Of a stretch of DNA of 64,000 bases, positions 32,519 through 42,428 are shown in pieces; position 1 is the stretch's first letter, and the number at the start of each line of letters is the position of its first letter. Source of the stretch: Streptomyces chumphonensis (GTDB lineage Bacteria > Actinomycetota > Actinomycetes > Streptomycetales > Streptomycetaceae); assembly GCF_014779715.1 (NCBI RefSeq), contig NZ_JACXYU010000011.1, positions 123,605 to 187,604 on the forward strand, written 5' to 3'. The position numbers were made by a program, and so were the translations under genes. The notes under the pieces are model-generated. The model was not told the DNA's origin. It made no database searches and saw only the letters and a program-made list of their open reading frames with translations.

Positions 32519-35500
32519 TCACTCGACGACGTGGTGGCCTTCGGGGAGGGCCGGGCACGAGGAACGGAACGCGCAGTGCGCGCAGTGCCGTCCGGGGTCG
32601 GGCGAGAACCGTTCGTCCAGGACGCGTCCGGCGGCGGTGGCCAGGAGGTCCCCGATCCACTCCCCCGCCGGATCGGCGGACAGGGGTTCCTGTCGCTGGA
32701 CGGCGGGGAGCGCGTCGCCGCCCTCCTTCTTCGGCGCGCCGACGCGCAGGTGGACGAGTTCGGCGCCCCCCGCCTCCAGGGCCGGGTCGCCCTCGCGCAG
32801 CGCGAGCTGGTAGACGGCGAGTTGGGGGTGGCGTTCGACGTCGGCGGTGGAGGGCTTGTTGCGTCCGGTCTTGAAGTCGACGACGTAGACCCGGCCCTCG
32901 GCGTCCTCCTCCACCCGGTCGATGCTGCCGCGCACCCTGATCCGCACGGCACCGTCCGCGCCGTCGAAACCGTCCGAGCCGTCCGAGCCGACGGGCAGCG
33001 TGACGTCGAAGGTCTGCTCGGTGGCGAGCGGGCGACGGCCGGAGCGGTCCAGGACGTGCCAGCGCAGGAAGCGTTCCAACGCGGCACGCGCGTTGTCCTT
33101 CTCCTGCCGCGACTTCCAGGGCGCCTCGAAGGCGAGGGCGTCCCAGACCGAGTCGAGCCGTTCGAGGAGCACGCCGAGGTCGGCCGGGGTCGTTCCGGAG
33201 GCGACCTCGTCGGCCAGGACGTGCAGGACGTTGCCGAAGCCCTGCGCCGTGCTGGCCGGCGCGTCGGCCTTCACCTCCCGGCCCAGGAACCACTGGAGGG
33301 AGCACTCCGTGGCCAGCTGGCCGACCGAGCTGCCGGACAGGGCGACCGGCAGGCGCGGGTCGCGCAGCGGGGCGGCGGACCGGGTGGGTTCGGCCAGCCC
33401 CCACCAGCGCTGGGGGTGGGCGGCGGGCACCAGGGCGTGGCCGTCGTCGTCGCGCAGGGCGGCGAGGCGGGCGAGCCGACGGGCGGCGGCCTCCCGCAGG
33501 GCGGGGCCGGCGGCGGGGTCGACGGTGGTGGCGCGCAGCTCCGCGACGAGCCCGGCGACGGAGAGCGGGCGTGGCGGCCGCCCGGCGACGTCCCGGGGGG
33601 TGACGCCGAGCTCGGCGAGGAACCGGGACGGCTGGTCGCCCTCCTCGGTGGCGCTCTTCACGGCGGTCACCACCAGGCGGTCCCGGGCCCGGGTCGCGGC
33701 CACGTAGAACAGTCGCCGTTCCTCGGCCAGCAGGGCACCGGGCGGGAGCGGCTCGGCGAGACCGTCCCGTCCGATGCGGTCGGCCTCCAGGAGGGAACCG
33801 CGGCGGCGCAGGTCGGGCCAGAGTCCTTCCTGCACGGTGGCGACGACGACGAGCCGCCATTCCAGGCCCTTGCTGCGGTGGGCCGTCATGAGGCGGACGG
33901 CGTCGGGGCGCGCGGCCCGGCCGGCGAGGGTGTCGGCGGCGATGTCCTGGGCGTCCAGCTCGGCCAGGAAGTTCAGGGCGCCCCGGCCTCCGCTGCGTTC
34001 CTCGGCGCGGGCGGCGGCGGCGAAGAGGGCGCAGACGGCGTCCAGATCACGGTCGGCGTTGCGTCCGGCGGCGCCGCCGCGTCGGGCGGCGCGTTCGAGC
34101 CGGTCGGGCCAGGTGGTGCCGTTCCACAGCTCCCACAGCGCCTCCTCGGCGGTGCCGCCCCCGGCCAGCAGCTCGCGGGCCTTGCGCAGGAGCAGACCGA
34201 GGTTCTGCGCGCCGCGCGCGTGGGCGGGGTCGTGGGCGACCAGGCGTTGCGGTTCGGCGAGCGCCCGCGCGAGGAGCTCGTCGGAGGGCCGGGGCACGGC
34301 GCTGCCGGCGGCGCGCTCCTCCTCGCGCAGCGCGCGGCCGAGGCGGCGGAGGTCGGCGGCGTCCATGCCGCCGAGGGGGGAGGCGAGCAGGGTGAGCGCG
34401 GTCTCCGTGTCCAGCCAGGCCCCGGCGCGCTCCGGTCCGTCCGGGGGGTCAGGGGTGCCGGGTGGGGCGTCCGCCGCACCGGCGACCGCGCGCAGGGCGG
34501 TCAGCAGGGGCGTCACCGCCGGTTCGCGGCGCAGCGGCAGGTCGTCGCCGGAGACGTCGACGGGCACCCCGGCGGAGGTGAGCGCGCGGCGCAGGACGGG
34601 CAGGGCCGCCCCGGCGCGTACCAGCACCGCCATCTCCCCCCAGGGGACGCCGTCCTCCAGGTGGGCGCGGCGCAGCAGGTCGGCGATGTTGTCGGTCTCG
34701 GCCCCCGGCGTGGGGTAGGTGTACGCCTCGACCCGGCCGCCGGAGCGCTGCGGCCGGGGTTCGCGGTGCGCCCGGACGGCGTCGGCGGGGAGGCGGGGCA
34801 GCGGCATCCGGCGGGTGAGGTGCCGGGTGGCGGCCAGCAGATCGCCTCCGGAGCGGCGGTTGGTGCGCAGCACGGTCGTCCGGGCGCCGGGGAAGGCGTC
34901 GGCGAAGTCGAGGATGCCGTTCACGTCGGCGCCCCGGAAGGCGTAGATGGACTGGTCGGGGTCGCCGAACGCCACCAGGGGACGGGCCGCGCCGGGCGGC
35001 CCGGCGAGGGCTTTGAGGAGCCGCACCTGGGCCGCGTCGGTGTCCTGGTACTCGTCGACGTACACCGCGTCGTAGGCGCCGGACAGGAACTCGGCGGCGC
35101 CGTCCGGCCCGGTGCGTTCGGCCAGGAGCACGGCGCGGTGGACGAGCTCGGCGTAGTCCAGCACGCCCTGGAGGTCCATGACGTCGAGGTACTCGGCGAG
35201 GAAGGCGGCGGCGGCCGACCAGTCGGGTCGGCCGGTGCGGGCGGCGAAGGCGGCCAGTTCGCCGGGGCCGAGGCCCAGCTCGCGACTGCGGGCGAGGACC
35301 GCGCGCACCTCGTCGGCGAAGCCCCGGGTCGTGAGGCAGGCGCGCAGTTCGCGGGGCCAGTCGATGCGCGGAACCCCTCCCTCCGCGTGTCCCGCCAACA
35401 GGTCGCGGATGTGGAGATCCTGTTCCGGTCCGGAGAGCAGCCGGACCGGCTCGGCGAAGTGTTCGGCATCCTGGTGGGCGCGCACCAGGGCGTAGCAGTA

Positions 35501-35812
35501 GGAGTGGAACGTCGTGGCCTGCGGGGCGGTGCCGCCCATCCGGGCGGCCATGCGGTCCCGCAGCTCGACGGCCGCCTTGCGGCTGAAGGTCAGCACCAGG
35601 ACGCGCTCGGGGCGCACGCCCCGGCGCACCCGTTCGGCGACGGCTTCGACCAGGGTCGTCGTCTTGCCGGTGCCGGGGCCCGCCAGGACGAGCAGGGGGC
35701 CCCGGTCGTGGTCAACCACAGCCCGCTGCCCTGCGTCCAAGGCAGGGAGACGCGCCCGATCCGGCGGCGTGCGTACCAGCCGGTAGGTATCGGACATCTG
35801 GGGGGAACTCAC
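32519..35812 (-). CDS. adnA: AdnA-like helicase-nuclease subunit
   Basis: 1097 residues. Walker A GPGTGKT (45-51), motif II VDEYQDTDAAQ, motif III FGDPDQSIYAFRGAD, motif V LMTAHRSKGLEWR and motif VI FYVAATRARDR are intact, so both subunits here retain motor motifs. The C-terminal nuclease has GSIDRVEEDAEGRVYVVDFKTGR, and cysteines that could hold an iron-sulfur cluster: one in ECSLQWFLG and three near the end (HCAHCAFRSSC). AdnA pairs with AdnB in end resection. The start is taken at GTG 35812; an ATG five codons later is equally possible since neither has a ribosome site. The lipoprotein gene follows 138 bp downstream. Confidence 0.9.
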   Translation of the reverse strand: MSSPQMSDTYRLVRTPPDRARLPALDAGQRAVVDHDRGPLLVLAGPGTGKTTTLVEAVAERVRRGVRPERVLVLTFSRKAAVELRDRMAARMGGTAPQATTFHSYCYALVRAHQDAEHFAEPVRLLSGPEQDLHIRDLLAGHAEGGVPRIDWPRELRACLTTRGFADEVRAVLARSRELGLGPGELAAFAARTGRPDWSAAAAFLAEYLDVMDLQGVLDYAELVHRAVLLAERTGPDGAAEFLSGAYDAVYVDEYQDTDAAQVRLLKALAGPPGAARPLVAFGDPDQSIYAFRGADVNGILDFADAFPGARTTVLRTNRRSGGDLLAATRHLTRRMPLPRLPADAVRAHREPRPQRSGGRVEAYTYPTPGAETDNIADLLRRAHLEDGVPWGEMAVLVRAGAALPVLRRALTSAGVPVDVSGDDLPLRREPAVTPLLTALRAVAGAADAPPGTPDPPDGPERAGAWLDTETALTLLASPLGGMDAADLRRLGRALREEERAAGSAVPRPSDELLARALAEPQRLVAHDPAHARGAQNLGLLLRKARELLAGGGTAEEALWELWNGTTWPDRLERAARRGGAAGRNADRDLDAVCALFAAAARAEERSGGRGALNFLAELDAQDIAADTLAGRAARPDAVRLMTAHRSKGLEWRLVVVATVQEGLWPDLRRRGSLLEADRIGRDGLAEPLPPGALLAEERRLFYVAATRARDRLVVTAVKSATEEGDQPSRFLAELGVTPRDVAGRPPRPLSVAGLVAELRATTVDPAAGPALREAAARRLARLAALRDDDGHALVPAAHPQRWWGLAEPTRSAAPLRDPRLPVALSGSSVGQLATECSLQWFLGREVKADAPASTAQGFGNVLHVLADEVASGTTPADLGVLLERLDSVWDALAFEAPWKSRQEKDNARAALERFLRWHVLDRSGRRPLATEQTFDVTLPVGSDGSDGFDGADGAVRIRVRGSIDRVEEDAEGRVYVVDFKTGRNKPSTADVERHPQLAVYQLALREGDPALEAGGAELVHLRVGAPKKEGGDALPAVQRQEPLSADPAGEWIGDLLATAAGRVLDERFSPDPGRHCAHCAFRSSCPALPEGHHVVE

Positions 35813-36033
35813 GTGGATCGCCGGCCTCGGGGTCTGTGCTGGATGGTGCAGACGGTACGCGAGCGGACCGCCGGGCCGCAGTGCGTCTCCGCACTACCCC
35901 GAACGGCACGCCCGCCCCGGGGGACGCCGCACGATGACGGAAGCTGGACAGTGTGAACGGCCAGGAGCACCGCAGCCGCCGGGAGACCCGGTACGGCGCC
36001 CGGAACGTCCCGGTGCCGGGGCGCGTGCCGCCG

Positions 36034-36429
36034 TCAGGAGCCGTCCGGCCCGCCCGGCCCGGCCCAGCGGGCCCGGCGCAGGTCGAGCCGGGGCCCGCCG
36101 CCCGCGCCCGCCGGGCGCAGCGGCGTGCCCTCGTCGCGGTAGTGGCCCAGCGCCCGCTCCTCGCTGCCGCGCAGCAGGACGCCGTCGGCCCGCACGACGC
36201 GCCACCACGGGACGCCGCCGCCGTACAGGGCCATCACCCGGCCCACCTGGCGCGGCCCGCCGACCCGGGGTATCGCGCCGGACCGCCCGGCGTCGGCCGC
36301 GCGCTCCCCGGCGTCCTCCCGCAGCCACCGCGCCACGTCCCCGTACGTCAGGACGCGCCCGGCCGGGATCAGCTCGGCGACCTCCAGCACCCGTTCCGCG
36401 TAGTCAGGCAGCTCTCCCATGGGGGCCAT
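36034..36429 (-). CDS. Alkyltransferase-like protein (ATL), Cys replaced by Trp
   Basis: 131 residues, an AGT/MGMT-fold protein with the GPRQVGRVMALYGGG arginine-finger helix and the active-site position reading P74-W75-W76-R77 where MGMT has PCHR. The acceptor cysteine is therefore missing, which is the definition of ATL proteins: they bind O6-alkylguanine and hand it to nucleotide excision repair rather than reversing it. An insertion of about 15 residues (about 38-53) is present after the first helices. The start is uncertain; ATG 36429 is chosen over 36420 and 36495. It is divergent from the flippase-like gene and follows the adnAB block on the same strand. Confidence 0.85.
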   Translation of the reverse strand: MAPMGELPDYAERVLEVAELIPAGRVLTYGDVARWLREDAGERAADAGRSGAIPRVGGPRQVGRVMALYGGGVPWWRVVRADGVLLRGSEERALGHYRDEGTPLRPAGAGGGPRLDLRRARWAGPGGPDGS

Positions 36430-36554
36430 CGTGCCGTACGCCTCGGACACGCCGGGCGGGCGGAACGTCGGAAAGATCACAGGACCGCCCGTCATCGCCC
36501 CCTGCTGCACGCGCCTGTCTGCGGCCCGTGCCACCATCGTCCGGGCGGTGACGC

Positions 36555-39395
36555 GTGATACGGGATCGAGAAGAGCACTCCGGACGTCAGCCGGGCGGGC
36601 CCCCTCCCCAGGAGGAGGGCCGCCGGGCCGGCGCGGTGCGTCCCGAGCCCGCCTCGGCCGGGCCGGATGACGACGGTCCGGCTCCCCGCCCCGGCACGGA
36701 CCACGAGGCCGCCGCCGGGCCGCCCCGCCGGACGCGCGGCGGCCCCGGCGACCTGCGGGACCTGCTGCGCCGCATCGCGGGCGGCCCCGCCCACCCGGAC
36801 TCCGACGTGTCCGAGCAGCTCGACGGCGACGAGCCGCTGCTGTCGGCCCGCGTCCACCGGCCGTCGGACCTGCTGCGCCTGCTGCTCGGCGCGGTCGGCA
36901 TCGCCGTCGTGCTCGCCATCGCCTACTTCGCCCATGCCACGACGGCCGGGATCGAGCAGGACATCGACAAGGGCGCGGGCCAGGCGCCGCCGCTGGTCAT
37001 CAGCATCACGGGGGTGGTCTCCAGCATCGCCGTCCTGATCGTGCCCGTGGCCTTCGCCATCGAACGGCTGATCAAGCGGGACGGGCTGCGCATCGCCGAC
37101 GGTGTGCTGGCGGCCGTGCTCGCCCACGGCGTCTCGCTCGCCGTGGCGCTGTGGATCGCCGAGGCCGCGCCCGCACCGATCCAGGAGGCGTTCACCAAGT
37201 CGGCCCCCGGCGGGGGGCTGACCGACCCGGTGCACAACTACCTCGGGCCGGTGATCGCCTACATGACGGCGGTCGGCATGGCCCGCAGGCCGCGCTGGCG
37301 GGTGCTGCTGTGGGTGGTGCTGCTCGCCGACGCCCTCTCCGTGCTGATCAGCGGCTACACGACCTCCATGGCCATCGTCCTGACGGTGCTCATCGGCTGG
37401 AGCGTCGCCTACGGCACCGTCTACGCCGTGGGCTCGCCCAACGTGCGCCCGACCGGGCAGAACCTGCTGGCCGGCCTGCGGCGCGTCGGGTTCGCGCCGG
37501 TGAGCGCGGTGCGTGCCGAGGACGGGCAGGCCGACCACGACCGGGGCCGCCGCTACATCGTCGCCCTGGAGGACGGGCCGCCCCTGGACGTCACGATCGT
37601 CGACCGGGAGCAGCAGGCCCACGGCTACTTCTACCGGGCGTGGCGACGCCTCTTCCTGCGCGGCATCACCCAGCGGCGCAGCCTCCAGTCCCTGCGGCAG
37701 GCCCTGGAGCAGGAGGCGCTGCTGGCCTACGCGGCCATCGCGGCGGGGGCCAACGCGCCGAAGCTCATCGCCACCTCCGAGCTGGGGCCCGACGCGGTGA
37801 TGCTCGTCTACGAGCACATCGGCGGTCGTCCGCTCGACGCGGTGCCGGACGCGGAGGTCACCGACGGGCTGATGGAGGCGGCGTGGCTGCAGGTGCGCGC
37901 GCTCCAGTCGCGCCGCATCGCCCACCGCAGGCTCAGCGGGGACGCGCTCCTGGTGGATCACTCCGACGCCGTGTTCCTGACCGACCTGCGGGTCGGGGAG
38001 ATCGCGGCCGGTGACATCAGCCTGCGCATGGACGTCGCCCAGCTCCTGACCACCTTCGGTCTGCGCGTCGGGGCCGAACGCTCGGTGCGGGCCGCCGTGG
38101 ACGTCCTCGGTCCGGACGCCGTGGCCGACAGCCTGCCGCTGCTGCAACCCCTCGCGCTCAGCCGGGGCACGCGGCACACCCTGCGCCGGCTCGCGAAGGA
38201 GCGCGCGGAGCGCGAGCGCGAGCGGGTCCTGGAAGCCGCGAAGGCGCACCGCGAGGCGCGGGAGGCCCGGGCGGCGGAGTCCGCCGACCGGCCGCACCCG
38301 GCGACGGCCGCCCGCGCCGAGCAGGCGGAGCACGTCCGGGTCGAGGAGTCCGAGCGGGAAGCCGTCGAACGGGTGGTGGAGGAGGAACGGGAGGAGGACC
38401 TCCTCGCGCAGATCCGCGAGGAGGTGCTGCGCATACGGCCGCAGGCCCCGGTGGCCCCCGTGCAGCTGCAACGGATCCGGCCGCGCACCCTGGTGAGCTT
38501 CATCGCCGGGGCGCTCGGCGCCTACTTCCTGCTGCCGCAGCTCGCCCACGACAGCGTCGGCGACATGATCACCGAGGCGCACTGGGGCTGGGTGCTGTTC
38601 GCCGTGGCCGCCGCCGCCACGAGCTACGTCGGCGCGGCGCTGAGCCTGCTCGGCTTCGTGCCCGAGAAGGTGCCGTTCCTGCGGACGGTGTGGGCGCAGG
38701 TCGCCGGCTCCTTCGTCAAGCTCGTCGCCCCGGCGGCGATCGGCGGTGTCGCGCTCAACACGCGCTTCCTCCAGCGGGCCGGGGTGCGGCCGGGGTACGC
38801 GGTCGCCAGCGTGGGCGCGTCCCAGCTGTTCGCCCTCGGGATCCACGTGCTGCTGCTGCTGACCTTCGGGTACATCACGGGGAAGGAGCAGGCCCCCTCC
38901 ATCCCCCCCTCCCGCACGGTCATCGCGGGGTTGCTGACGGTCGCCGTCCTGGTGCTCATCGTGTCCGCGATCCCGCCGCTGCGGCAGTTCGTCGGCACCC
39001 GGGTGCGGGCCCTGTTCGCGGGCGTCGTGCCGCGCATGCTGGACGTCGCCCAGCGTCCGACGAAGCTGGCCAGCGGGATCGGCGGCATGCTGCTGCTGAC
39101 CCTGGCCTTCGTGCTGTGTCTGGACGCCTCGGTGCGCGCCTTCGGCGGCGAGGTCAGCTTCGCCATGGTGGCCGTCGTCTTCCTCGCCGGGAACGCCCTC
39201 GGCTCGGCGGCACCCACCCCCGGTGGCGTGGGCGCGGTGGAGGGCGCGCTGATCGTCGGCCTCACCGCGCTGGGCGGGCTCCCGGAAGGAACGGCCATCT
39301 CGGCCGTGCTGCTCTACCGGCTGCTGACGTTCTGGCTGCCCGTGCTGCCCGGCTGGCTCGCCTTCACCCGGCTCACCGCCCGCAAGGCGCTCTGA
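36555..39395 (+). CDS. Flippase-like (LPG synthase TM) protein with internal pseudokinase-like domain
   Basis: 946 residues in four parts: an acidic N terminus (1-95); about six membrane segments (about 105-310); a soluble kinase-like domain (about 330-540) whose usual HRDLxxxN and DFG elements read HRRLSGDALLVD and LTDLRVG, so it is probably inactive; and a C-terminal LPG_synthase_TM/UPF0104 flippase-like domain (about 650-946) of eight helices. A charged coiled-coil (RERERVLEAAKAHREAREAR, REAVERVVEEEREED) links them. The MprF-like C-terminal domain in other proteins flips lipids, but the aminoacyl-transfer domain is absent. A GTG at 36555 has no strong ribosome site, so the start is approximate. 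Confidence 0.8.
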   Translation: MIRDREEHSGRQPGGPPPQEEGRRAGAVRPEPASAGPDDDGPAPRPGTDHEAAAGPPRRTRGGPGDLRDLLRRIAGGPAHPDSDVSEQLDGDEPLLSARVHRPSDLLRLLLGAVGIAVVLAIAYFAHATTAGIEQDIDKGAGQAPPLVISITGVVSSIAVLIVPVAFAIERLIKRDGLRIADGVLAAVLAHGVSLAVALWIAEAAPAPIQEAFTKSAPGGGLTDPVHNYLGPVIAYMTAVGMARRPRWRVLLWVVLLADALSVLISGYTTSMAIVLTVLIGWSVAYGTVYAVGSPNVRPTGQNLLAGLRRVGFAPVSAVRAEDGQADHDRGRRYIVALEDGPPLDVTIVDREQQAHGYFYRAWRRLFLRGITQRRSLQSLRQALEQEALLAYAAIAAGANAPKLIATSELGPDAVMLVYEHIGGRPLDAVPDAEVTDGLMEAAWLQVRALQSRRIAHRRLSGDALLVDHSDAVFLTDLRVGEIAAGDISLRMDVAQLLTTFGLRVGAERSVRAAVDVLGPDAVADSLPLLQPLALSRGTRHTLRRLAKERAERERERVLEAAKAHREAREARAAESADRPHPATAARAEQAEHVRVEESEREAVERVVEEEREEDLLAQIREEVLRIRPQAPVAPVQLQRIRPRTLVSFIAGALGAYFLLPQLAHDSVGDMITEAHWGWVLFAVAAAATSYVGAALSLLGFVPEKVPFLRTVWAQVAGSFVKLVAPAAIGGVALNTRFLQRAGVRPGYAVASVGASQLFALGIHVLLLLTFGYITGKEQAPSIPPSRTVIAGLLTVAVLVLIVSAIPPLRQFVGTRVRALFAGVVPRMLDVAQRPTKLASGIGGMLLLTLAFVLCLDASVRAFGGEVSFAMVAVVFLAGNALGSAAPTPGGVGAVEGALIVGLTALGGLPEGTAISAVLLYRLLTFWLPVLPGWLAFTRLTARKAL

Positions 39396-39512
39396 CCGAC
39401 CGCTCCGGGTCGCCCGCGGGGGCGCGGCCGCCGGTCACCCGGTCGGGTCCGCACAACGGGCGGCGCCCGCGACGACGCGCTGACGATGGCAGTCCCGACC
39501 CTGGGAGCAGCC

Positions 39513-41144
39513 ATGCCAGCAGCCGTCCGCCGGGGTGGCGCCCTCGCCGCCGCCGCTCTGCTCACCGTGGGCCTGACGGCCACGGCCGGGTGCGCGGGGA
39601 ACACCGGTGCGCGGGACGAGCGCGCCGAGCCGCAGGCCGTGGGGCAGCCGCCGAGCCCGCCCCCGACGCCGGACCTGCCGTCCTCCCTGACGGAGCAGGA
39701 ACTGACCTGGCGCGCCTGTCCGGCCGCCCCGGAGTACGGAGCGGGCGGCCCGCCGCAGCCGCCGGAACCGATGCCGGACGGCACGCAGTGGCGGTGCGCG
39801 TCGATGAAGGCACCGCTCGACTACGACGAGCCGGACGGCACGACGATCGACGTCGCCCTGGTCCGCGCCCGCAGCCGGGCGGAGGGCGACGAGCGGATCG
39901 GCTCGCTGATCTTCAACTTCGGCGGCCCGGGCGGTTCCGGTGTGACGACGCTGCCCGTCTCCGGCGCCGACTTCGCGACCCTCCAGGAGCGGTACGACCT
40001 GGTGAGCTTCGACCCGCGCGGTGTCGCGCGCACGGCCCCCGTCCGCTGCCTGTCGGACCGCGAGCTGGACGCCTACCACCAGGAGGCGACCGTTCCGACG
40101 AGCCGGGCCGAGGGCGAGGAGTACCTCGACGAGCAGACCGCCTACGCGCAGGCGTGCGAGAGCGACTCCGGCGGTGTCCTGCCCCATGTGCGCACGATGG
40201 ACACCGCCCGCGACATGGACCTGATGCGCGAGGTCCTGGGCGACGACACGCTGCACTACTTCGGCGTCTCCTACGGCACGGAGCTGGGCGGCGTCTACGC
40301 GCACCTCTACCCGGAGAACGTCGGCCGGGCCGTCTTCGACGCCGTGGTGGACCCGACGCTGGACCCGGCGGAGTCCGGTCTCAACCAGACCAAGGGCTTC
40401 CAGCTCGCCCTCACCAACTTCCTGAAGGCCTGCGACGAGGACGGGGAGTGCCCGATCGGCGACACCCCCGCCCAGGGCGAGCAGGCGATCGTCGATCTGC
40501 TGGAGCGGCTGGAGGAGCAACCCCTGCCCACCGCCGACCCCGACGGGCGCGAGCTGAACGCCTCCCTCGCCTCCGCCGGCATCGCGCTCTCCCTGTACTC
40601 GCAGGATTTCTGGCCGATCCTCACCGAAGCACTCCAGGACGCGGTGGACGACGACGACGGCACCCTGCTGCTGCGGCTGAGCGACCTGCTCAACGGCCGC
40701 CGCGACGACGGCACGTACGACAACAGCCAGGCGGCGCTGACGGCGATCAGCTGCGCCGACGCCGAGCCGCGCTACACGCTGGACGACGTGCGGGAGTGGC
40801 TGCCGCGGTTCCGCGAGGCCTCCCCCGTCTTCGGCGAGACGGCCGCCTGGGGCCTGGTGTCCTGCCACGACTGGCCGGTCGAGGGCGTCTGGGAGCACCC
40901 CGTGGTCAGCGCGCCGGATGCGGCACCCATCCTGCTGATCGGCACGACGGGAGACCCGGCGACGCCGTACGAGGGGGCCGAGCGCATGGCGGAGCAGCTC
41001 GGTGGGGAGGCCGTGGTGCTGACGTACCGGGGCGAGGGGCACGGGGCGTACAACGGCGGCGACCCGTGCGTGCGCAAGGAGGTCGACGCGTACCTGCTGG
41101 AGGGTGAGGTCCCCGAGCCGGACGCGGAGTGCGGCGGGGCCTGA
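39513..41144 (+). CDS. Secreted alpha/beta-hydrolase lipoprotein, tripeptidyl aminopeptidase (S33) type
   Basis: 543 residues. The signal peptide ends in lipobox TAGC with lipid-anchored Cys27. The alpha/beta-hydrolase triad is visible: Ser253 in GVSYG, the acid in GDPATPYEGA and the histidine in GEGHGAY; a helical cap lies between. The TAP-like C-terminal domain and overall length match the Streptomyces secreted tripeptidyl aminopeptidases (Slp/S33). The ATG at 39513 is preferred because GGGAG lies five bases before it and it gives a compact signal peptide; ATG 39486 has none. A hairpin separates it from convergent moeZ. Confidence 0.88.
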   Translation: MPAAVRRGGALAAAALLTVGLTATAGCAGNTGARDERAEPQAVGQPPSPPPTPDLPSSLTEQELTWRACPAAPEYGAGGPPQPPEPMPDGTQWRCASMKAPLDYDEPDGTTIDVALVRARSRAEGDERIGSLIFNFGGPGGSGVTTLPVSGADFATLQERYDLVSFDPRGVARTAPVRCLSDRELDAYHQEATVPTSRAEGEEYLDEQTAYAQACESDSGGVLPHVRTMDTARDMDLMREVLGDDTLHYFGVSYGTELGGVYAHLYPENVGRAVFDAVVDPTLDPAESGLNQTKGFQLALTNFLKACDEDGECPIGDTPAQGEQAIVDLLERLEEQPLPTADPDGRELNASLASAGIALSLYSQDFWPILTEALQDAVDDDDGTLLLRLSDLLNGRRDDGTYDNSQAALTAISCADAEPRYTLDDVREWLPRFREASPVFGETAAWGLVSCHDWPVEGVWEHPVVSAPDAAPILLIGTTGDPATPYEGAERMAEQLGGEAVVLTYRGEGHGAYNGGDPCVRKEVDAYLLEGEVPEPDAECGGA

Positions 41145-41166
41145 CGGCCGCCGCCCGCGCCCGCGT

Positions 41167-41201
41167 GGAGGGGCCCGGAACCAGACGTTCCGGGACCCTC
41201 C
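41167..41201. terminator. Hairpin between the S33 peptidase gene and moeZ
   Basis: A stem of 15 positions with one mismatch (41167-41181 with 41187-41201) and a 5-nt loop lies 23 bp after the plus-strand stop and before the convergent moeZ. Confidence 0.65.
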
Positions 41202-41249
41202 GACCCGCGGGTCTGACCGCCGCTCCGCGGCGGACGGAGGGGACGGAAC

Positions 41250-42428
41250 TTAGTAGACCGGCTTCTGTGGCTCGATCTGGTGCACCCACCCGATGACGCC
41301 GCTGCCGACGTGGACGGCGTCGGCGAAGCCTGCGTTCTTCAGGACCGCGAGGACTTCCGCGGAGCGGACACCCGTCTTGCAGTGCAGGACGATCCTCTTG
41401 TCCTGCGGGAGGTCCTGGAGGGCGCCCCCCATGAGGAAGTCGTTCTTGGGGATCAGCCGGGCACCGGGGATGGAGACGATCTCGTACTCGTTCGGCTCGC
41501 GCACATCGATGATGTCGATGTTCTCGCCCTCGTCGATCCACTCCTTGAGCTGCTTCGGCGTGATCGTCGAGCCGGCGGCGGCCTCCTGGGCCTCGTCGGA
41601 GACGACGCCGCAGAACGCCTCGTAGTCGATGAGCTCGGTGACCGTCGGGTTCTCGCCGCACACCGCGCAGTCCGGGTCCTTGCGGACCTTGACCTGGCGG
41701 TACGTCATCTCCAGGGCGTCGTAGATCATCAGCCGGCCGACCAGCGGGTCACCGATGCCCGCGAGGAGTTTGATGGCCTCGTTGACCTGGATGGAACCGA
41801 TGGAGGCGCAGAGCACGCCCAGCACGCCGCCCTCGGCGCAGGAGGGCACCATGCCCGGCGGCGGGGGCTCGGGGTACAGGCAGCGGTAGCAGGGGCCGTG
41901 CTCGCTCCAGAAGACCGACGCCTGACCGTCGAAACGGTAGATGGAGCCCCAGACGTACGGCTTGTTCAGCAGCACGCAGGCGTCGTTGACCAGGTAGCGG
42001 GTCGCGAAGTTGTCGGTACCGTCGACGATCAGGTCGTACTGGGCGAACAGCTCCATGACGTTCGTCGAGTCGAGCCGCTCCTTGTGCAGGTTGACCTGCA
42101 CGTACGGGTTGATCCCGAGGACGGTGTCCCGGGCGGAGTCCGCCTTGGACCGGCCGATGTCGGCCTGGCTGTGGATGATCTGGCGCTGCAGGTTCGACTC
42201 GTCGACCTCGTCGAACTCCACGACGCCGAGCGTGCCCACCCCCGCGGCGGCGAGGTACATCAGGGCGGGCGAGCCGAGACCGCCGGCGCCCACGCACAGC
42301 ACCTTGGCGTTCTTCAGCCGCTTCTGCCCCTCCATCCCGACGTCCGGGATGATCAGGTGGCGGGAGTACCGGCGGACCTCGTCGACGGTGAGCTCGGCAG
42401 CCGGCTCGACCAGCGGTGGCAGCGACAC
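41250..42428 (-). CDS. moeZ: MoeZ: MoeB/ThiF-type adenylyltransferase fused to rhodanese
   Basis: 392 residues. The N-terminal E1 domain has the nucleotide-binding GAGGLGSPALMYL and two zinc C-x2-C pairs (CYRC and CAVC). The C-terminal rhodanese domain has the active cysteine in LHCKTGVRS. MoeZ activates the C terminus of small sulfur carriers (for molybdopterin, thio-metabolites and cysteine) and transfers sulfur through the rhodanese cysteine. The start is GTG 42428 with GAGG five bases upstream, giving the usual N terminus SLPPLVEPA. A longer frame to 42485 would include a TTA leucine codon, so choosing 42428 also removes apparent bldA dependence. Confidence 0.94.
   Translation of the reverse strand: MSLPPLVEPAAELTVDEVRRYSRHLIIPDVGMEGQKRLKNAKVLCVGAGGLGSPALMYLAAAGVGTLGVVEFDEVDESNLQRQIIHSQADIGRSKADSARDTVLGINPYVQVNLHKERLDSTNVMELFAQYDLIVDGTDNFATRYLVNDACVLLNKPYVWGSIYRFDGQASVFWSEHGPCYRCLYPEPPPPGMVPSCAEGGVLGVLCASIGSIQVNEAIKLLAGIGDPLVGRLMIYDALEMTYRQVKVRKDPDCAVCGENPTVTELIDYEAFCGVVSDEAQEAAAGSTITPKQLKEWIDEGENIDIIDVREPNEYEIVSIPGARLIPKNDFLMGGALQDLPQDKRIVLHCKTGVRSAEVLAVLKNAGFADAVHVGSGVIGWVHQIEPQKPVY

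Noticed and set aside
27971..35956. A 2661-residue open frame on the plus strand
   Set aside because: It runs antisense through adnA, the lipoprotein and adnB. High G+C leaves few stop codons in the reverse frame; the product is Gly/Arg/Val-rich without domains, and the minus-strand genes have intact motifs.
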